From contig JANQQZ010000133.1 of the NCBI GenBank assembly GCA_028284805.1, positions 49,898 through 113,897 of the forward strand: DNA of 64,000 nt, given 5' to 3'. Within the stretch, counting starts at the first letter, position 1; the number at the start of each line of letters is the position of its first letter. Source of the stretch: Phycisphaerales bacterium (GTDB taxonomy: Bacteria; Planctomycetota; Phycisphaerae; Phycisphaerales; UBA1924). The notes under the pieces are model-generated. The model worked only from the letters and a program-made list of their open reading frames with translations, had not been told where the DNA came from and ran no database searches. The translations under genes were made by a program, and so were the position numbers. This document shows positions 8,287 to 15,823 of the stretch, in pieces.

Positions 8287-9459
8287 TCATTGTTGGCTCA
8301 GGCGGAGCAGAAGGACAGCCAGGAGCTGACAGCGTTCCACCAGGCTGGCGAGCTCGATCCACTCGTCAGGGGTGTGGAGGCCCCCGCCGCGGACGCCAAG
8401 CGTGTCGATCGTGGGCAGACCAGCGTCCTGCATGATGTTGCCGTCGCACACGCCTCCGGTCTTGGCAAAGGGCAGCGACTGCCCGAGCGATTCGGCGACT
8501 GCGCGGGCCGTGTTCGCGAGCTTGTCCGTGCTCGGGAGCCGCGGCTTCGCGGGCCGGTTGAAGCTGCGGTACACCCGCACCCGGGGCAGGGCATCGCCCG
8601 CGGTCGCAAGGACATCGAGCTCGCGCCCGAGTTCCTCTCCGACACCGGGTTCCGGGAACCGCACGTTCCCCCATGCCTGCGCGTGGTCGGGCACGGCGTT
8701 GGTCGCATTCCCCCCCGAGATCGGCCCGACGTTGACGATCTTGCCTCGCTCGGGCTCGGGCATGCTCCCGCACGCGACGAGCAACTCGCCGAGCCTGGTG
8801 ACCGCCGAGACACCCTCGGTAAACGCCCGTCCGACGTGCGCGCTCTTGCCGTCGATCTCGATCATGAACTGCCCCGAGCCGGCCCGCTCGATCGCGAGTT
8901 CGCCCCCCGCCAGCGCGGGCTCGAGCGCGATGCCGAGATCGTGCTCGGCACTTGCCTTCCGCAACGCTGCATCGGAGTGGTAGGTGCCCGTCTCCTCGTC
9001 GGCGTTGAGGAAGAACGACCAGTTGACGCTCGCGCCGACCTCGTGCAGCGCTTCGAGTGCGTGCGACGCGATGACCAACCCGCCCTTCATGTCGACGCAG
9101 CCAGGCCCTGTCGCGGTCCCGTCGTCTCGGATCTCGAGCTTCTGGAAGGGGCCCTCGGGGTCGTGGACCGTGTCGAGGTGCCCCGCGACCAGGACACGAG
9201 GCCCCCTCACGCCCGCCCTGGTTGTCAGGGACGACACTGGGATGGTGTCGTTGCCGCCCATCCAGTCGGGCCGAGGATCACCCGGCATGGTCGAGGTGGC
9301 TGCTCCGAGCGCATCCAGCCGGTCGGTGATCGCGGCGCGTGATCGCTCGATGGCTTCGGTGTTGCCACCCCCTGTCGGGGTTTCCACGTGCCAGCGGAGG
9401 TCGTCGAGCAGCCGGTCGCGCCTCGCGGCGATGGCCTCGATGAGCGGTTGCTCGCTCAT
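8287..9459 (-). CDS. M20-family metallohydrolase (ArgE/DapE/carboxypeptidase G2-like)
   Basis: M20 enzymes use two zinc ions to hydrolyse amide bonds, including N-acyl amino acids. Visible ligands: GHLDTV, GCVDMKGG, the general-base pair in NADEETGT, and the late HTPDEW His. The lid domain carries GKSAHVGRAFTEGVSA. Length of 390 residues is normal. The start codon overlaps the stop of the upstream lipoprotein gene in ATGA, and the aminotransferase gene follows 97 bp later. In this context it could remove succinyl from succinylglutamate, replacing AstE, which belongs to an unrelated metallopeptidase family. That substrate is inferred from the neighbours only; peptidase or aminoacylase activity cannot be excluded. 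Confidence 0.85.
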   Translation of the reverse strand: MSEQPLIEAIAARRDRLLDDLRWHVETPTGGGNTEAIERSRAAITDRLDALGAATSTMPGDPRPDWMGGNDTIPVSSLTTRAGVRGPRVLVAGHLDTVHDPEGPFQKLEIRDDGTATGPGCVDMKGGLVIASHALEALHEVGASVNWSFFLNADEETGTYHSDAALRKASAEHDLGIALEPALAGGELAIERAGSGQFMIEIDGKSAHVGRAFTEGVSAVTRLGELLVACGSMPEPERGKIVNVGPISGGNATNAVPDHAQAWGNVRFPEPGVGEELGRELDVLATAGDALPRVRVYRSFNRPAKPRLPSTDKLANTARAVAESLGQSLPFAKTGGVCDGNIMQDAGLPTIDTLGVRGGGLHTPDEWIELASLVERCQLLAVLLLRLSQQ

Positions 9460-10955
9460 CGGGCGTCGGCCCGGTTGATGACGCCGAGGTCGATCACCGC
9501 ACCGCTCGGAAGATAGGCGTCGACGTTCATCACGCCCTCTGCAACGAGGGTCAGGACAAGGCAGGTCCGACCGTAGAGCGCGGCATAGTTCAGATCGCCC
9601 TCGCTGGGACCCGCAAACTGTGTGTTGCGCACACGCTGGGCGTGGAAGTGGTAGTGCGCGAGCGCGGTCGCCGATTCCTCGATCAGCTCCCGCGATGCGA
9701 CGAACGCGGTGTCCCCCTCCCGGATGCTCGGGCGGGGTGGGTAGGACACGGCTGTGAACATGCCCCGGCTCGTCCGCGTCGTTGCGAGGCGGAGCACACC
9801 GCCGTACTCGGTCGAGGTGTCGGCCATGTCCTCCGAGGCCTGCTCGAAGAATGCCTCGATGACACGCGTCTCACGCACCGCATCGAAGACGGTCATGAGC
9901 GCGACTGCATCGCCGTACGACAGTCGATCCTCCCACGCGGCAAGCGCCTCTTTGACACCTGGAGACGATTTGCGGTTGTAGGTTTCCTGGCTCGCGATCT
10001 GCTCGGCGAGCACCTCAAGGAGTGCGCTCTTGCTCGCGCGCGTCCAGTCGCGCCGGTACTCGGCGGCCCAACGCAGAGGCTCGATGTGACGGATCCGCAG
10101 GCCGCGCAGCTGGTCCGGGTCGAGGGTCCGGATGATCGACCGCGCCTCTTCCCACCAGCCGGCGTTGTCGCGTCCGCTGAGCTGGACGAGCCACTCCAGT
10201 TCCTCGCCGGTGAGCGGGATCGTACGGAGATCGAGCAGCGCTCTCCGGAGCCCCGCGAGGGTCGGGTCGCGCTGCTCGTCAGCACCGGAGGCCGCCAGAC
10301 CACCCAGAAGGCGGACGCGGATGTCGCCGCTCTCGTCCAGGCGGGAGAGCAGGTTCCACGCATCGCGCCGGAGCCTGCCCGAGGTGTCCGCGTCGGTGCT
10401 TTGGATGAAGACCTCGAAGACAGTTTCCTCGACGGAGCGGTCCGGGTGGAGCGCCGACAGGGCCGCTCGCTCGGGGCGTCGCTCGTCGGACAGCCTGCTC
10501 GAGGGGACGGCATAGCGACGCACGATCGCGGTGGTCAGCTCATCCCAGCCACGCAGTGCCGCCTGGCCTACGACGTACCTTGTGATTCTCGGATCGTTCT
10601 CCGTCGGGAGCAGCTCTCGCAGGAACGCGACCGACCCGGACTCGTCGAGGAGCCCCGCGTCGCCGATCAATGCGATCATCGCGTTCTCGCGGAGCACGCT
10701 GGGCATCTCGCGGGCCCACGCGATGGTCTTGAGACGCTCGATCGCCAAGCCCTGCTCGACCCGGCCCGAGGCGATCAGCTCGGGCATCTGGCTCATGATG
10801 GATGTCTTCTGACGAGCCGTGCGCTGGGGGTTGACGAGGTCGTTCAGCGGGTCGTCACTCTCGTACACCGCTGTCGACGTCGCACAGCCCGTAAGAAGCC
10901 CTGCCGCGAACCACGCACCGATACCCAACAGGCCTACACTCTTGAGAATTCTCAT
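9456..10955 (-). CDS. Lipoprotein of unknown function, helical-repeat-like
   Basis: A 499-residue protein with a lipoprotein signal peptide ending in the lipobox LLTGC near residue 21. The mature part is rich in short charged helices (for example SVAFLRELLPTENDPRITRYVVGQAALRGW), which is reminiscent of HEAT-like repeats in planctomycete lipoproteins, but I cannot assign a family. It begins the minus-strand run leading into the arginine-degradation genes and overlaps the M20 gene by ATGA. The start at 10955 shares the palindrome CATG with the divergent NifU-like gene, and a TAGAGT hexamer ends 7 nt upstream, so the message may be leaderless. It might be a housekeeping gene merely fused to the operon. 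Confidence 0.75.
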   Translation of the reverse strand: MRILKSVGLLGIGAWFAAGLLTGCATSTAVYESDDPLNDLVNPQRTARQKTSIMSQMPELIASGRVEQGLAIERLKTIAWAREMPSVLRENAMIALIGDAGLLDESGSVAFLRELLPTENDPRITRYVVGQAALRGWDELTTAIVRRYAVPSSRLSDERRPERAALSALHPDRSVEETVFEVFIQSTDADTSGRLRRDAWNLLSRLDESGDIRVRLLGGLAASGADEQRDPTLAGLRRALLDLRTIPLTGEELEWLVQLSGRDNAGWWEEARSIIRTLDPDQLRGLRIRHIEPLRWAAEYRRDWTRASKSALLEVLAEQIASQETYNRKSSPGVKEALAAWEDRLSYGDAVALMTVFDAVRETRVIEAFFEQASEDMADTSTEYGGVLRLATTRTSRGMFTAVSYPPRPSIREGDTAFVASRELIEESATALAHYHFHAQRVRNTQFAGPSEGDLNYAALYGRTCLVLTLVAEGVMNVDAYLPSGAVIDLGVINRADAR

Positions 10956-11199
10956 GGGCGACACTCTACCACTCCATGACCGTGTAGTACGCATCCTGAA
11001 CCTCATCCGTCCGACCGTGCAGGATGACGGGGGCGACATCGAGTTGGTCGAGGTAACCGACTCAGGCCTGGTGCGCATCCGCCTCCACGGTGCGTGTGTC
11101 GGATGCCCGTCGAGCAGCATGACTCTCCGGATCGGGATCGAGCAGAACCTCCGTGAGCACGTGCCGGAGGTGAGCGGGGTCGTCGCCGTCGAGTCCTAG
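10954..11199 (+). CDS. NifU-like C-terminal domain protein (Fe-S cluster carrier)
   Basis: An 81-residue stand-alone NifU C-terminal domain. Such proteins hold a labile 4Fe-4S cluster between two monomers and pass it to target proteins. The family's CxxC is seen as GACVGCPSSSMTLR, preceded by the typical IRPTVQDDGGDIELVEV. No additional A-type or scaffold domain is attached, so this is the minimal Nfu form. The start ATG 10954 overlaps the divergent lipoprotein start. The ORF could be extended upstream only through antisense of that gene, which is unlikely. Confidence 0.9.
   Translation: MGDTLPLHDRVVRILNLIRPTVQDDGGDIELVEVTDSGLVRIRLHGACVGCPSSSMTLRIGIEQNLREHVPEVSGVVAVES
10963..10968 (-). promoter_or_regulatory. 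Putative -10 hexamer of the lipoprotein/arginine operon (leaderless type)
   Basis: Minus strand TAGAGT, 7 nt before ATG 10955, with no Shine-Dalgarno sequence between. It lies inside the divergent NifU-like coding sequence. Confidence 0.35.
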
Positions 11200-11213
11200 C
11201 CGTTTTTGAACGG
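11200..11213 (+). terminator. Weak hairpin after the NifU-like gene
   Basis: CCGTT-TTTG-AACGG is a 5-bp stem directly downstream of the stop codon and is followed only by TTTATG. It is a possible but poor intrinsic terminator. Confidence 0.3.
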
Positions 11214-11301
11214 TTTATGATCGGTATCGCATGCGCTTGTCGTTTGTGCTATGCTCTTGCCTGCTAAGGGGGAAGGCTACGCGGAGCGTAAAGGACTGCC
11301 G

Positions 11302-11592
11302 ATGCTCGTCATCACGCGCCGGGAAGGCGAAGAAGTTGTCATAGGAAGCCCCGAGTCTCCGATCGGGGTGGTTCGCATCGCCTCGATCAAGGGCGACCGC
11401 GTTCGTGTCGCGTTCGAGTTTCCGCGTGATGTCGCCGTGCACCGTCGCGAGGTTGCTGAGCAGATCGTGGCCGACGCGGCACCAGGGCGCAACGGGGATG
11501 CCGCACCCGGGCGTGACAGCGACGATCGGCGTCCCCAGTCAGCCGCGGGTCGCAACGCCGAGACCAAGCCCGCGCGTGCCGGAACGAGCTGA
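11302..11592 (+). CDS. csrA: Carbon storage regulator CsrA, with an extended tail
   Basis: CsrA is a small RNA-binding protein that blocks or activates translation by binding GGA motifs. Residues 1-55 (MLVITRREGEEVVIGSPE to HRREVAEQI) are a complete CsrA domain. The remaining 41 residues are low-complexity, with two APGR-(N/D) repeats and many charged residues, and are not part of the usual 60-70-residue protein. Start ATG 11302 follows AAGGA with 7-nt spacing; the upstream in-frame start at 11251 lies within a promoter-like hexamer and is rejected. A TATGCT hexamer at 11250-11255 may be the -10. The flagellar genes that often neighbour csrA are absent here. Confidence 0.92.
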   Translation: MLVITRREGEEVVIGSPESPIGVVRIASIKGDRVRVAFEFPRDVAVHRREVAEQIVADAAPGRNGDAAPGRDSDDRRPQSAAGRNAETKPARAGTS

Positions 11593-11625
11593 TCAGCCCG
11601 ATCCCCGGTTCGACTCCCCGAGGCC

Positions 11626-12096
11626 TTACTCCGCGGTCCCGCTCGACAGGTCGTACACCCAGCCGCCGATGGCACGGTCGTAATCGAGCACCTCGCCCGC
11701 TCCAAAGAAGATGCCCAGCTCGCGCTCTGCGGCCTCCGGGCTGTCCGACCCGTGGATCAGGTTGAAGCTGTTCGAGACGCCGAAGTCGCCCCGGATCGTG
11801 CCGGGCTCGGCGTTGCTGCCGAAGGTCGCGCCCATCATCTTGCGGCTGACGGCGATGGCATTGTTGCCACGCAGGGCCATGATCAGCACCGGGCTGCTGG
11901 TCATGAACCGAACGAGCCCGTCGTAGAAGGGCTTGCCCTTGTGATCCTGGTAGTGCGTCGCGGCGGTCTCCTGGCTGATCATGCTCAGCTTCGCGCCGAC
12001 GATCTGGAGCCCCTTGGCCTCGAAGCGGCTGAGGATCTGGCCCATGAGTCCCCGCTGGACGGCATCGGGCTTGAGGATGATGAGCGTGGTTTCCAT
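11626..12096 (-). CDS. ndk: Nucleoside diphosphate kinase
   Basis: Ndk equilibrates NTPs and dNTPs through a phosphohistidine. The N-terminus METTLIILKPDAVQRGL is canonical, and the active-site His lies in FNLIHGSDSPEAAERE. Length of 156 residues is normal. ATG 12096 is preceded by AGGAG at good spacing, so the longer ORF start at 12144 is discarded. It stands alone, convergent with csrA and divergent from the topoisomerase VI genes. Confidence 0.97.
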   Translation of the reverse strand: METTLIILKPDAVQRGLMGQILSRFEAKGLQIVGAKLSMISQETAATHYQDHKGKPFYDGLVRFMTSSPVLIMALRGNNAIAVSRKMMGATFGSNAEPGTIRGDFGVSNSFNLIHGSDSPEAAERELGIFFGAGEVLDYDRAIGGWVYDLSSGTAE

Positions 12097-12223
12097 CGTT
12101 GAGCTCCTGCTGGCGTGTGTCGTTTCGTCGTGGAATGCCCGCAAATATAGGCCGATCGGCCGGCTCGCCGATCACCCCGCTATGCTGCGGATTGCAGTGA
12201 ACTGACCCACCACGGAGGGTGGC

Positions 12224-14185
12224 ATGGCCAAGAAGTCTTCGTCCAAAGCCCGCGCGACCGCCGAAACCATGGCGGCCAAGCAGCGCGACATCTCCGTCAG
12301 CGAGTTCTTCGCCAAGAACCGCCACCTGCTCGGGTTCGACAACCCCCGCAAGGCGCTGCTGACGACGATCAAGGAAGCCGTCGACAACGCGCTGGACGCG
12401 TGCGAAGAGGCGGGCATCCTCCCCGATATCGAGGTGAAGATCGAGGAGATCACGCCGCCTCCGTCACCCCAGAAGGCCGGGCGGTACAGGGTCACCGTCA
12501 CTGACAACGGGCCTGGCATCGTGCGGCGCCAGGTCGAGAACATCTTCGGCAAGCTGCTCTACGGCTCGAAGTTCCACCGCCTGAAGATGTCCCGCGGCCA
12601 GCAGGGCATCGGCATCTCCGCTGCGGGCATGTACGGGCTCATGACCACCGGCAAGCCGATGGTCATCCACACACGCCCCAAGAAGAACAAGCCGGCACAC
12701 CACATCGAACTGGCCATGGACACGACCAAGAACGTGCCTGAGGTCACGATCGACGTCGAGACCGACGACTTCCCCCAGACCAGCTCCGGCACCGGCACGC
12801 GCGTCTCGCTGGTGCTTGAAGCCCGGTACGCCCGCGGCAAGACATCCGTCGAGGCCTACCTCGAGCAGACGGCGATCGCAAACCCGCACACGCAGATTAC
12901 TTTCATTCCGCCCGACAAGGCCGACGAAGATCCGGAGCTTGAGGGCGAACCAACCGACGAAGACACGGAGCCCGAGCAGGCCGAATCGGGCGACATCGTT
13001 CGCACAGAGGAACACGCCGACCGGATCGTCTATCCACGCACGATCGGCGAGCTGCCGCCCGAGACCGAGGAGATCAAGCCCCACCCGTATGGCGTCGAGC
13101 TCGGCAACTTCCTCCGCATGCTCAAGGCGACCGATGAGAAGCAACTCGGGGGCTTCTTCAAGCGCGAGTTCTGCAGGGTCACGCCCGCGGTCGTGTCCGA
13201 CATTACCAAAGCGGCCAGCAGCAAGGGCAAGAGCTTCACGGGCCAGAGCTGGATCAAGAACATCGACCACGCCGCGGCCGAGAAGATTTATGCGGCCTTG
13301 CAAGACGCCAAGCTCCGCAGCCCCCCTACCGACTGCCTCGCCCCCATCGGCGTCCGCCAGATGCTCGCGGGCATGCTCAAGGGTGTGCAGGCCGAGTTCT
13401 ACACCGCGAGCACGCGCAGCCCGGCGGTGTACCGGGGCAACCCCTTCCAGATCGAGGCGGCGGTCGCCTACGGCGGGGACCTGCCGGGCGATCAGCAGGC
13501 ACGCATCATCCGCTTCGCCAACCGCGTGCCGCTGCTGTATCAGCAGTCGGCGTGCTGCGCGTTCAAGAGCGTGGTCGAGACGGGCTGGAAGAACTACGGC
13601 CTCTCACAGCCCCGTGGTGGCGCCCCCGTCGGCCCGCTCGTCGTCATGATCCACATGGCCAGCGTGTGGGTGCCCTTCACCAGCGAGAGCAAGGAAGCCA
13701 TCGCCGACTACGACGAGATCCGCAAGGAGATGACGCTCGCGCTCAAGGAATGCGGTCGAAAGCTCGGGGCCTACATCCGCCGCCGCCAGCGCATGAAGCG
13801 CGAGGGCGAACGCCGGGACGTCTTCGAGCGCTACATCGGCGAGATCGCCAAGAGCTGCACCGCGCTCACGGGCGTCGACACGGCCGAGCTGTACGACAAC
13901 CTGATGAAGCAGGCGAAACGCCGGACAGAGATCGCCGACGCCAAGCTTGATGAGGAAGGCAAGTTCATCAAGGACGACGACGGCCGACTCGCCAAGGACG
14001 ACGACGTGATCATCGTGCGGGACGGCCAGATCGCGAACCCGAAGGACGAGCCGAAGGCAGAGACCGAAGCGAAGCCCGCGAAGCGCTCAACGCCGGCGTC
14101 GGGCAAGAAGACCGCCAAGAAGAAGGTCGTCAAGAAGGTGAAGAAGAAGCGGTCGCCGGCGAAGGCCGGGCTGTTTGAGGGCTGA
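12224..14185 (+). CDS. top6B: DNA topoisomerase VI subunit B
   Basis: The ATPase subunit of type IIB topoisomerase, which passes one duplex through another. The GHKL ATP site is complete: EAVDNALDACEE (Mg/ATP Asn), DNGPGI, and GQQGIGISAAGMYG. The H2TH and transducer parts follow, ending with FTSESKEAIADYDEI. Two additions stand out: an acidic insert around residues 235-260 (DEDPELEGEPTDEDTE) and a very lysine-rich tail (KKTAKKKVVKKVKKK), both absent from compact archaeal forms. At 653 residues it is longer than archaeal Top6B. A GGAGGG ribosome site precedes ATG 12224, and TATGCT at 12180-12185 is a plausible -10. Topo VI is rare in bacteria; the A subunit lies 447 bp downstream. Confidence 0.93.
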   Translation: MAKKSSSKARATAETMAAKQRDISVSEFFAKNRHLLGFDNPRKALLTTIKEAVDNALDACEEAGILPDIEVKIEEITPPPSPQKAGRYRVTVTDNGPGIVRRQVENIFGKLLYGSKFHRLKMSRGQQGIGISAAGMYGLMTTGKPMVIHTRPKKNKPAHHIELAMDTTKNVPEVTIDVETDDFPQTSSGTGTRVSLVLEARYARGKTSVEAYLEQTAIANPHTQITFIPPDKADEDPELEGEPTDEDTEPEQAESGDIVRTEEHADRIVYPRTIGELPPETEEIKPHPYGVELGNFLRMLKATDEKQLGGFFKREFCRVTPAVVSDITKAASSKGKSFTGQSWIKNIDHAAAEKIYAALQDAKLRSPPTDCLAPIGVRQMLAGMLKGVQAEFYTASTRSPAVYRGNPFQIEAAVAYGGDLPGDQQARIIRFANRVPLLYQQSACCAFKSVVETGWKNYGLSQPRGGAPVGPLVVMIHMASVWVPFTSESKEAIADYDEIRKEMTLALKECGRKLGAYIRRRQRMKREGERRDVFERYIGEIAKSCTALTGVDTAELYDNLMKQAKRRTEIADAKLDEEGKFIKDDDGRLAKDDDVIIVRDGQIANPKDEPKAETEAKPAKRSTPASGKKTAKKKVVKKVKKKRSPAKAGLFEG

Positions 14186-14197
14186 CTCGGTGCTGGG

Positions 14198-14620
14198 ATG
14201 AGCATGGCGTTCGAATGCGAATTCACACTGACTGACTATCGCGAAACCTCGCTGCGGTATGTCGCCCGCCCGGGTAATCCAGAATGGCTCGTCGTGACGG
14301 GCACAATGAAGACCCCAACGACGCAATGGACATTTGCCGACGAATGCTGGCAACGACAAGATCTGAAGCACCTCGCCAAGTTCTTCAGACCGCACAAACT
14401 GCCGGCGATCGGTACGACCCTCGACTTCTTGGAGCCGTGCACGAGGTTTGTATTGGCAGACGTCGAGGATGACTATGCGTGGATCGAGTGCGGCTTCAAT
14501 TACGAGTGCCAACCTCCCGGGCTGCCGTTCGACACATGGTGGAGCACGAAGCTGCGTGTACCTTTGAGTGATCTAGAACGCATCCACAACGAGCTATCAG
14601 ACGCGTGCAAGCGAGTTTGA
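14198..14620 (+). CDS. Small low-GC protein, possibly WapI-type immunity protein, inserted between top6B and top6A
   Basis: A 140-residue acidic/aromatic protein without signal peptide. The order of features (a beta-strand start FECEFTLTDYRE, then PEWLVV, a Trp-rich middle with W-T-F-A-D-E, then LDFLEPCTRFVLADV and a late P-L-S-D-L-E-R helix) resembles WapI-family immunity proteins, but I give this tentatively. Its DNA is visibly less GC-rich than the two topoisomerase genes on either side and uses codons they avoid (for example gta, tta/ttg, ata-like positions), which suggests acquisition. It starts 12 bp after top6B and ends 12 bp before top6A, so it would be co-transcribed with both. No toxin partner is evident. 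Confidence 0.65.
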   Translation: MSMAFECEFTLTDYRETSLRYVARPGNPEWLVVTGTMKTPTTQWTFADECWQRQDLKHLAKFFRPHKLPAIGTTLDFLEPCTRFVLADVEDDYAWIECGFNYECQPPGLPFDTWWSTKLRVPLSDLERIHNELSDACKRV

Positions 14621-14632
14621 AGGAAAGCTGTC

Positions 14633-15823
14633 ATGGCCAAGAAACGAACCACCAAGAAATCCCCCGGCCGCAAGAAGGCTCCGGCCAAAACCTCGGCGAA
14701 GAAGCCGGCCACCAAGTCCAAATCCGTCGCCGAGCGCGACGAGCGGACATCGGCCCGCCTGACCACCCTCGCTGACGGCATCGTCAAATCCGCGATGTCG
14801 GGCCGCGAGCCGAAAGTGGAAGTTCCCACGCGCTCCGCGGGCAATACCAAGTGGAACAAGTCCCGCGGCATCCTCCAGATGGGCTCGGGCACGCAGGAAC
14901 GCCAGCTCTTCAACCTGGGACAGGCCCGCAAGTTCATGCAAACCCTGCTCCACGGCGAGGGCATCAAGAAGCTCATCGGCGAGGGCAAGACACAGAGCCT
15001 TCGCGGCATGTACTACCAGGGCCTGCACGACATCATGGGGACGAAGGAGAAGACCTTCAACGACCAGACCGAGTCCGACGCGATCCTCGAAGACCTGGAA
15101 GTGACGATCGGAGCGCTCCGCGAAGAACTGCACGTCTTCGCCAAGAAGCGAGGGACGATGGTCGGCAACATCACCGTCATCGACTCGGGCGACACCATCG
15201 ACTGCCGCCGCATGGGCTCGGGCGGCTACGCCATCCCCAGCATCTGCGAGCCGGACGTGATCCAGTTCGACTCGGTTGAAGCCGACTTTGTCCTGCACGT
15301 CGAGAAGGACACCGTCTGGCAGCGCTTCAACGAGGACAAGTTCTGGCGGGACTACAACTGCATCCTCACCGAGGGCTCGGGCCAGCCGACCCGCGGCGTG
15401 CGGCGCATGCTCCACCGGCTCAACAAGGAGCACGGCCTGCCCATCATCTGCCTGCTCGACTGCGACCCCTGGGGGCACTACATCTACAGCGTCATCAAGC
15501 AGGGCTCGATCTCGCTGGCCTTTGAGTCCGAGCGGCTCGCCATCCCCGAGGCCAAGTTCATGGGCATCCGCTCGAGCGACTACCAGCGCTGCGACCTGTC
15601 CGACGACGTGAAGATCACGCTCAACGACCGCGACATCACGCGGGCCAAGCAGATCGCCGAGTACCCCTGGTTCGCGGACAACAAGCCGTGGCAGAAGGAG
15701 ATCCAGGGCATGCTCAAGAACGGCTTCAAGATGGAGGTCGAAGGCCTGATCACCAAGGACATCAGCTACGTGACGGAGACGTACGTCCCCGAGCGACTTG
15801 CGGCGGAGGATTGGTTGGGGTGA
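14633..15823 (+). CDS. top6A: DNA topoisomerase VI subunit A (Spo11-like)
   Basis: The DNA-cleaving subunit of topoisomerase VI. The catalytic Tyr is expected in the winged-helix block SLRGMYYQGLHD, near residue 126. Toprim acidic residues are visible in FVLHVEKDTVWQRF and LLDCDPWGHYIYS (DxD). A 35-residue Lys/Ala/Pro-rich tail (KKSPGRKKAPAKTSAKKPAT) precedes the conserved part and looks like a histone-H1-type basic arm; Top6B has a matching tail at its C-terminus. Length of 396 residues is otherwise normal. AAGG precedes ATG 14633. The last 153 bp are repeated, with about seven mismatches, at 17225-17377, and the 3' end overlaps a convergent HEPN-like gene. Confidence 0.94.
   Translation: MAKKRTTKKSPGRKKAPAKTSAKKPATKSKSVAERDERTSARLTTLADGIVKSAMSGREPKVEVPTRSAGNTKWNKSRGILQMGSGTQERQLFNLGQARKFMQTLLHGEGIKKLIGEGKTQSLRGMYYQGLHDIMGTKEKTFNDQTESDAILEDLEVTIGALREELHVFAKKRGTMVGNITVIDSGDTIDCRRMGSGGYAIPSICEPDVIQFDSVEADFVLHVEKDTVWQRFNEDKFWRDYNCILTEGSGQPTRGVRRMLHRLNKEHGLPIICLLDCDPWGHYIYSVIKQGSISLAFESERLAIPEAKFMGIRSSDYQRCDLSDDVKITLNDRDITRAKQIAEYPWFADNKPWQKEIQGMLKNGFKMEVEGLITKDISYVTETYVPERLAAEDWLG
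15671..15823 (+). repeat. Direct repeat copy 1: 3' end of top6A
   Basis: This 153-bp segment from ttcgcggac to the stop codon is repeated at 17225-17377. By eye there are seven mismatches, five of them synonymous in the top6A frame. Sequences diverge immediately after the stop codon in both copies. Confidence 0.9.
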
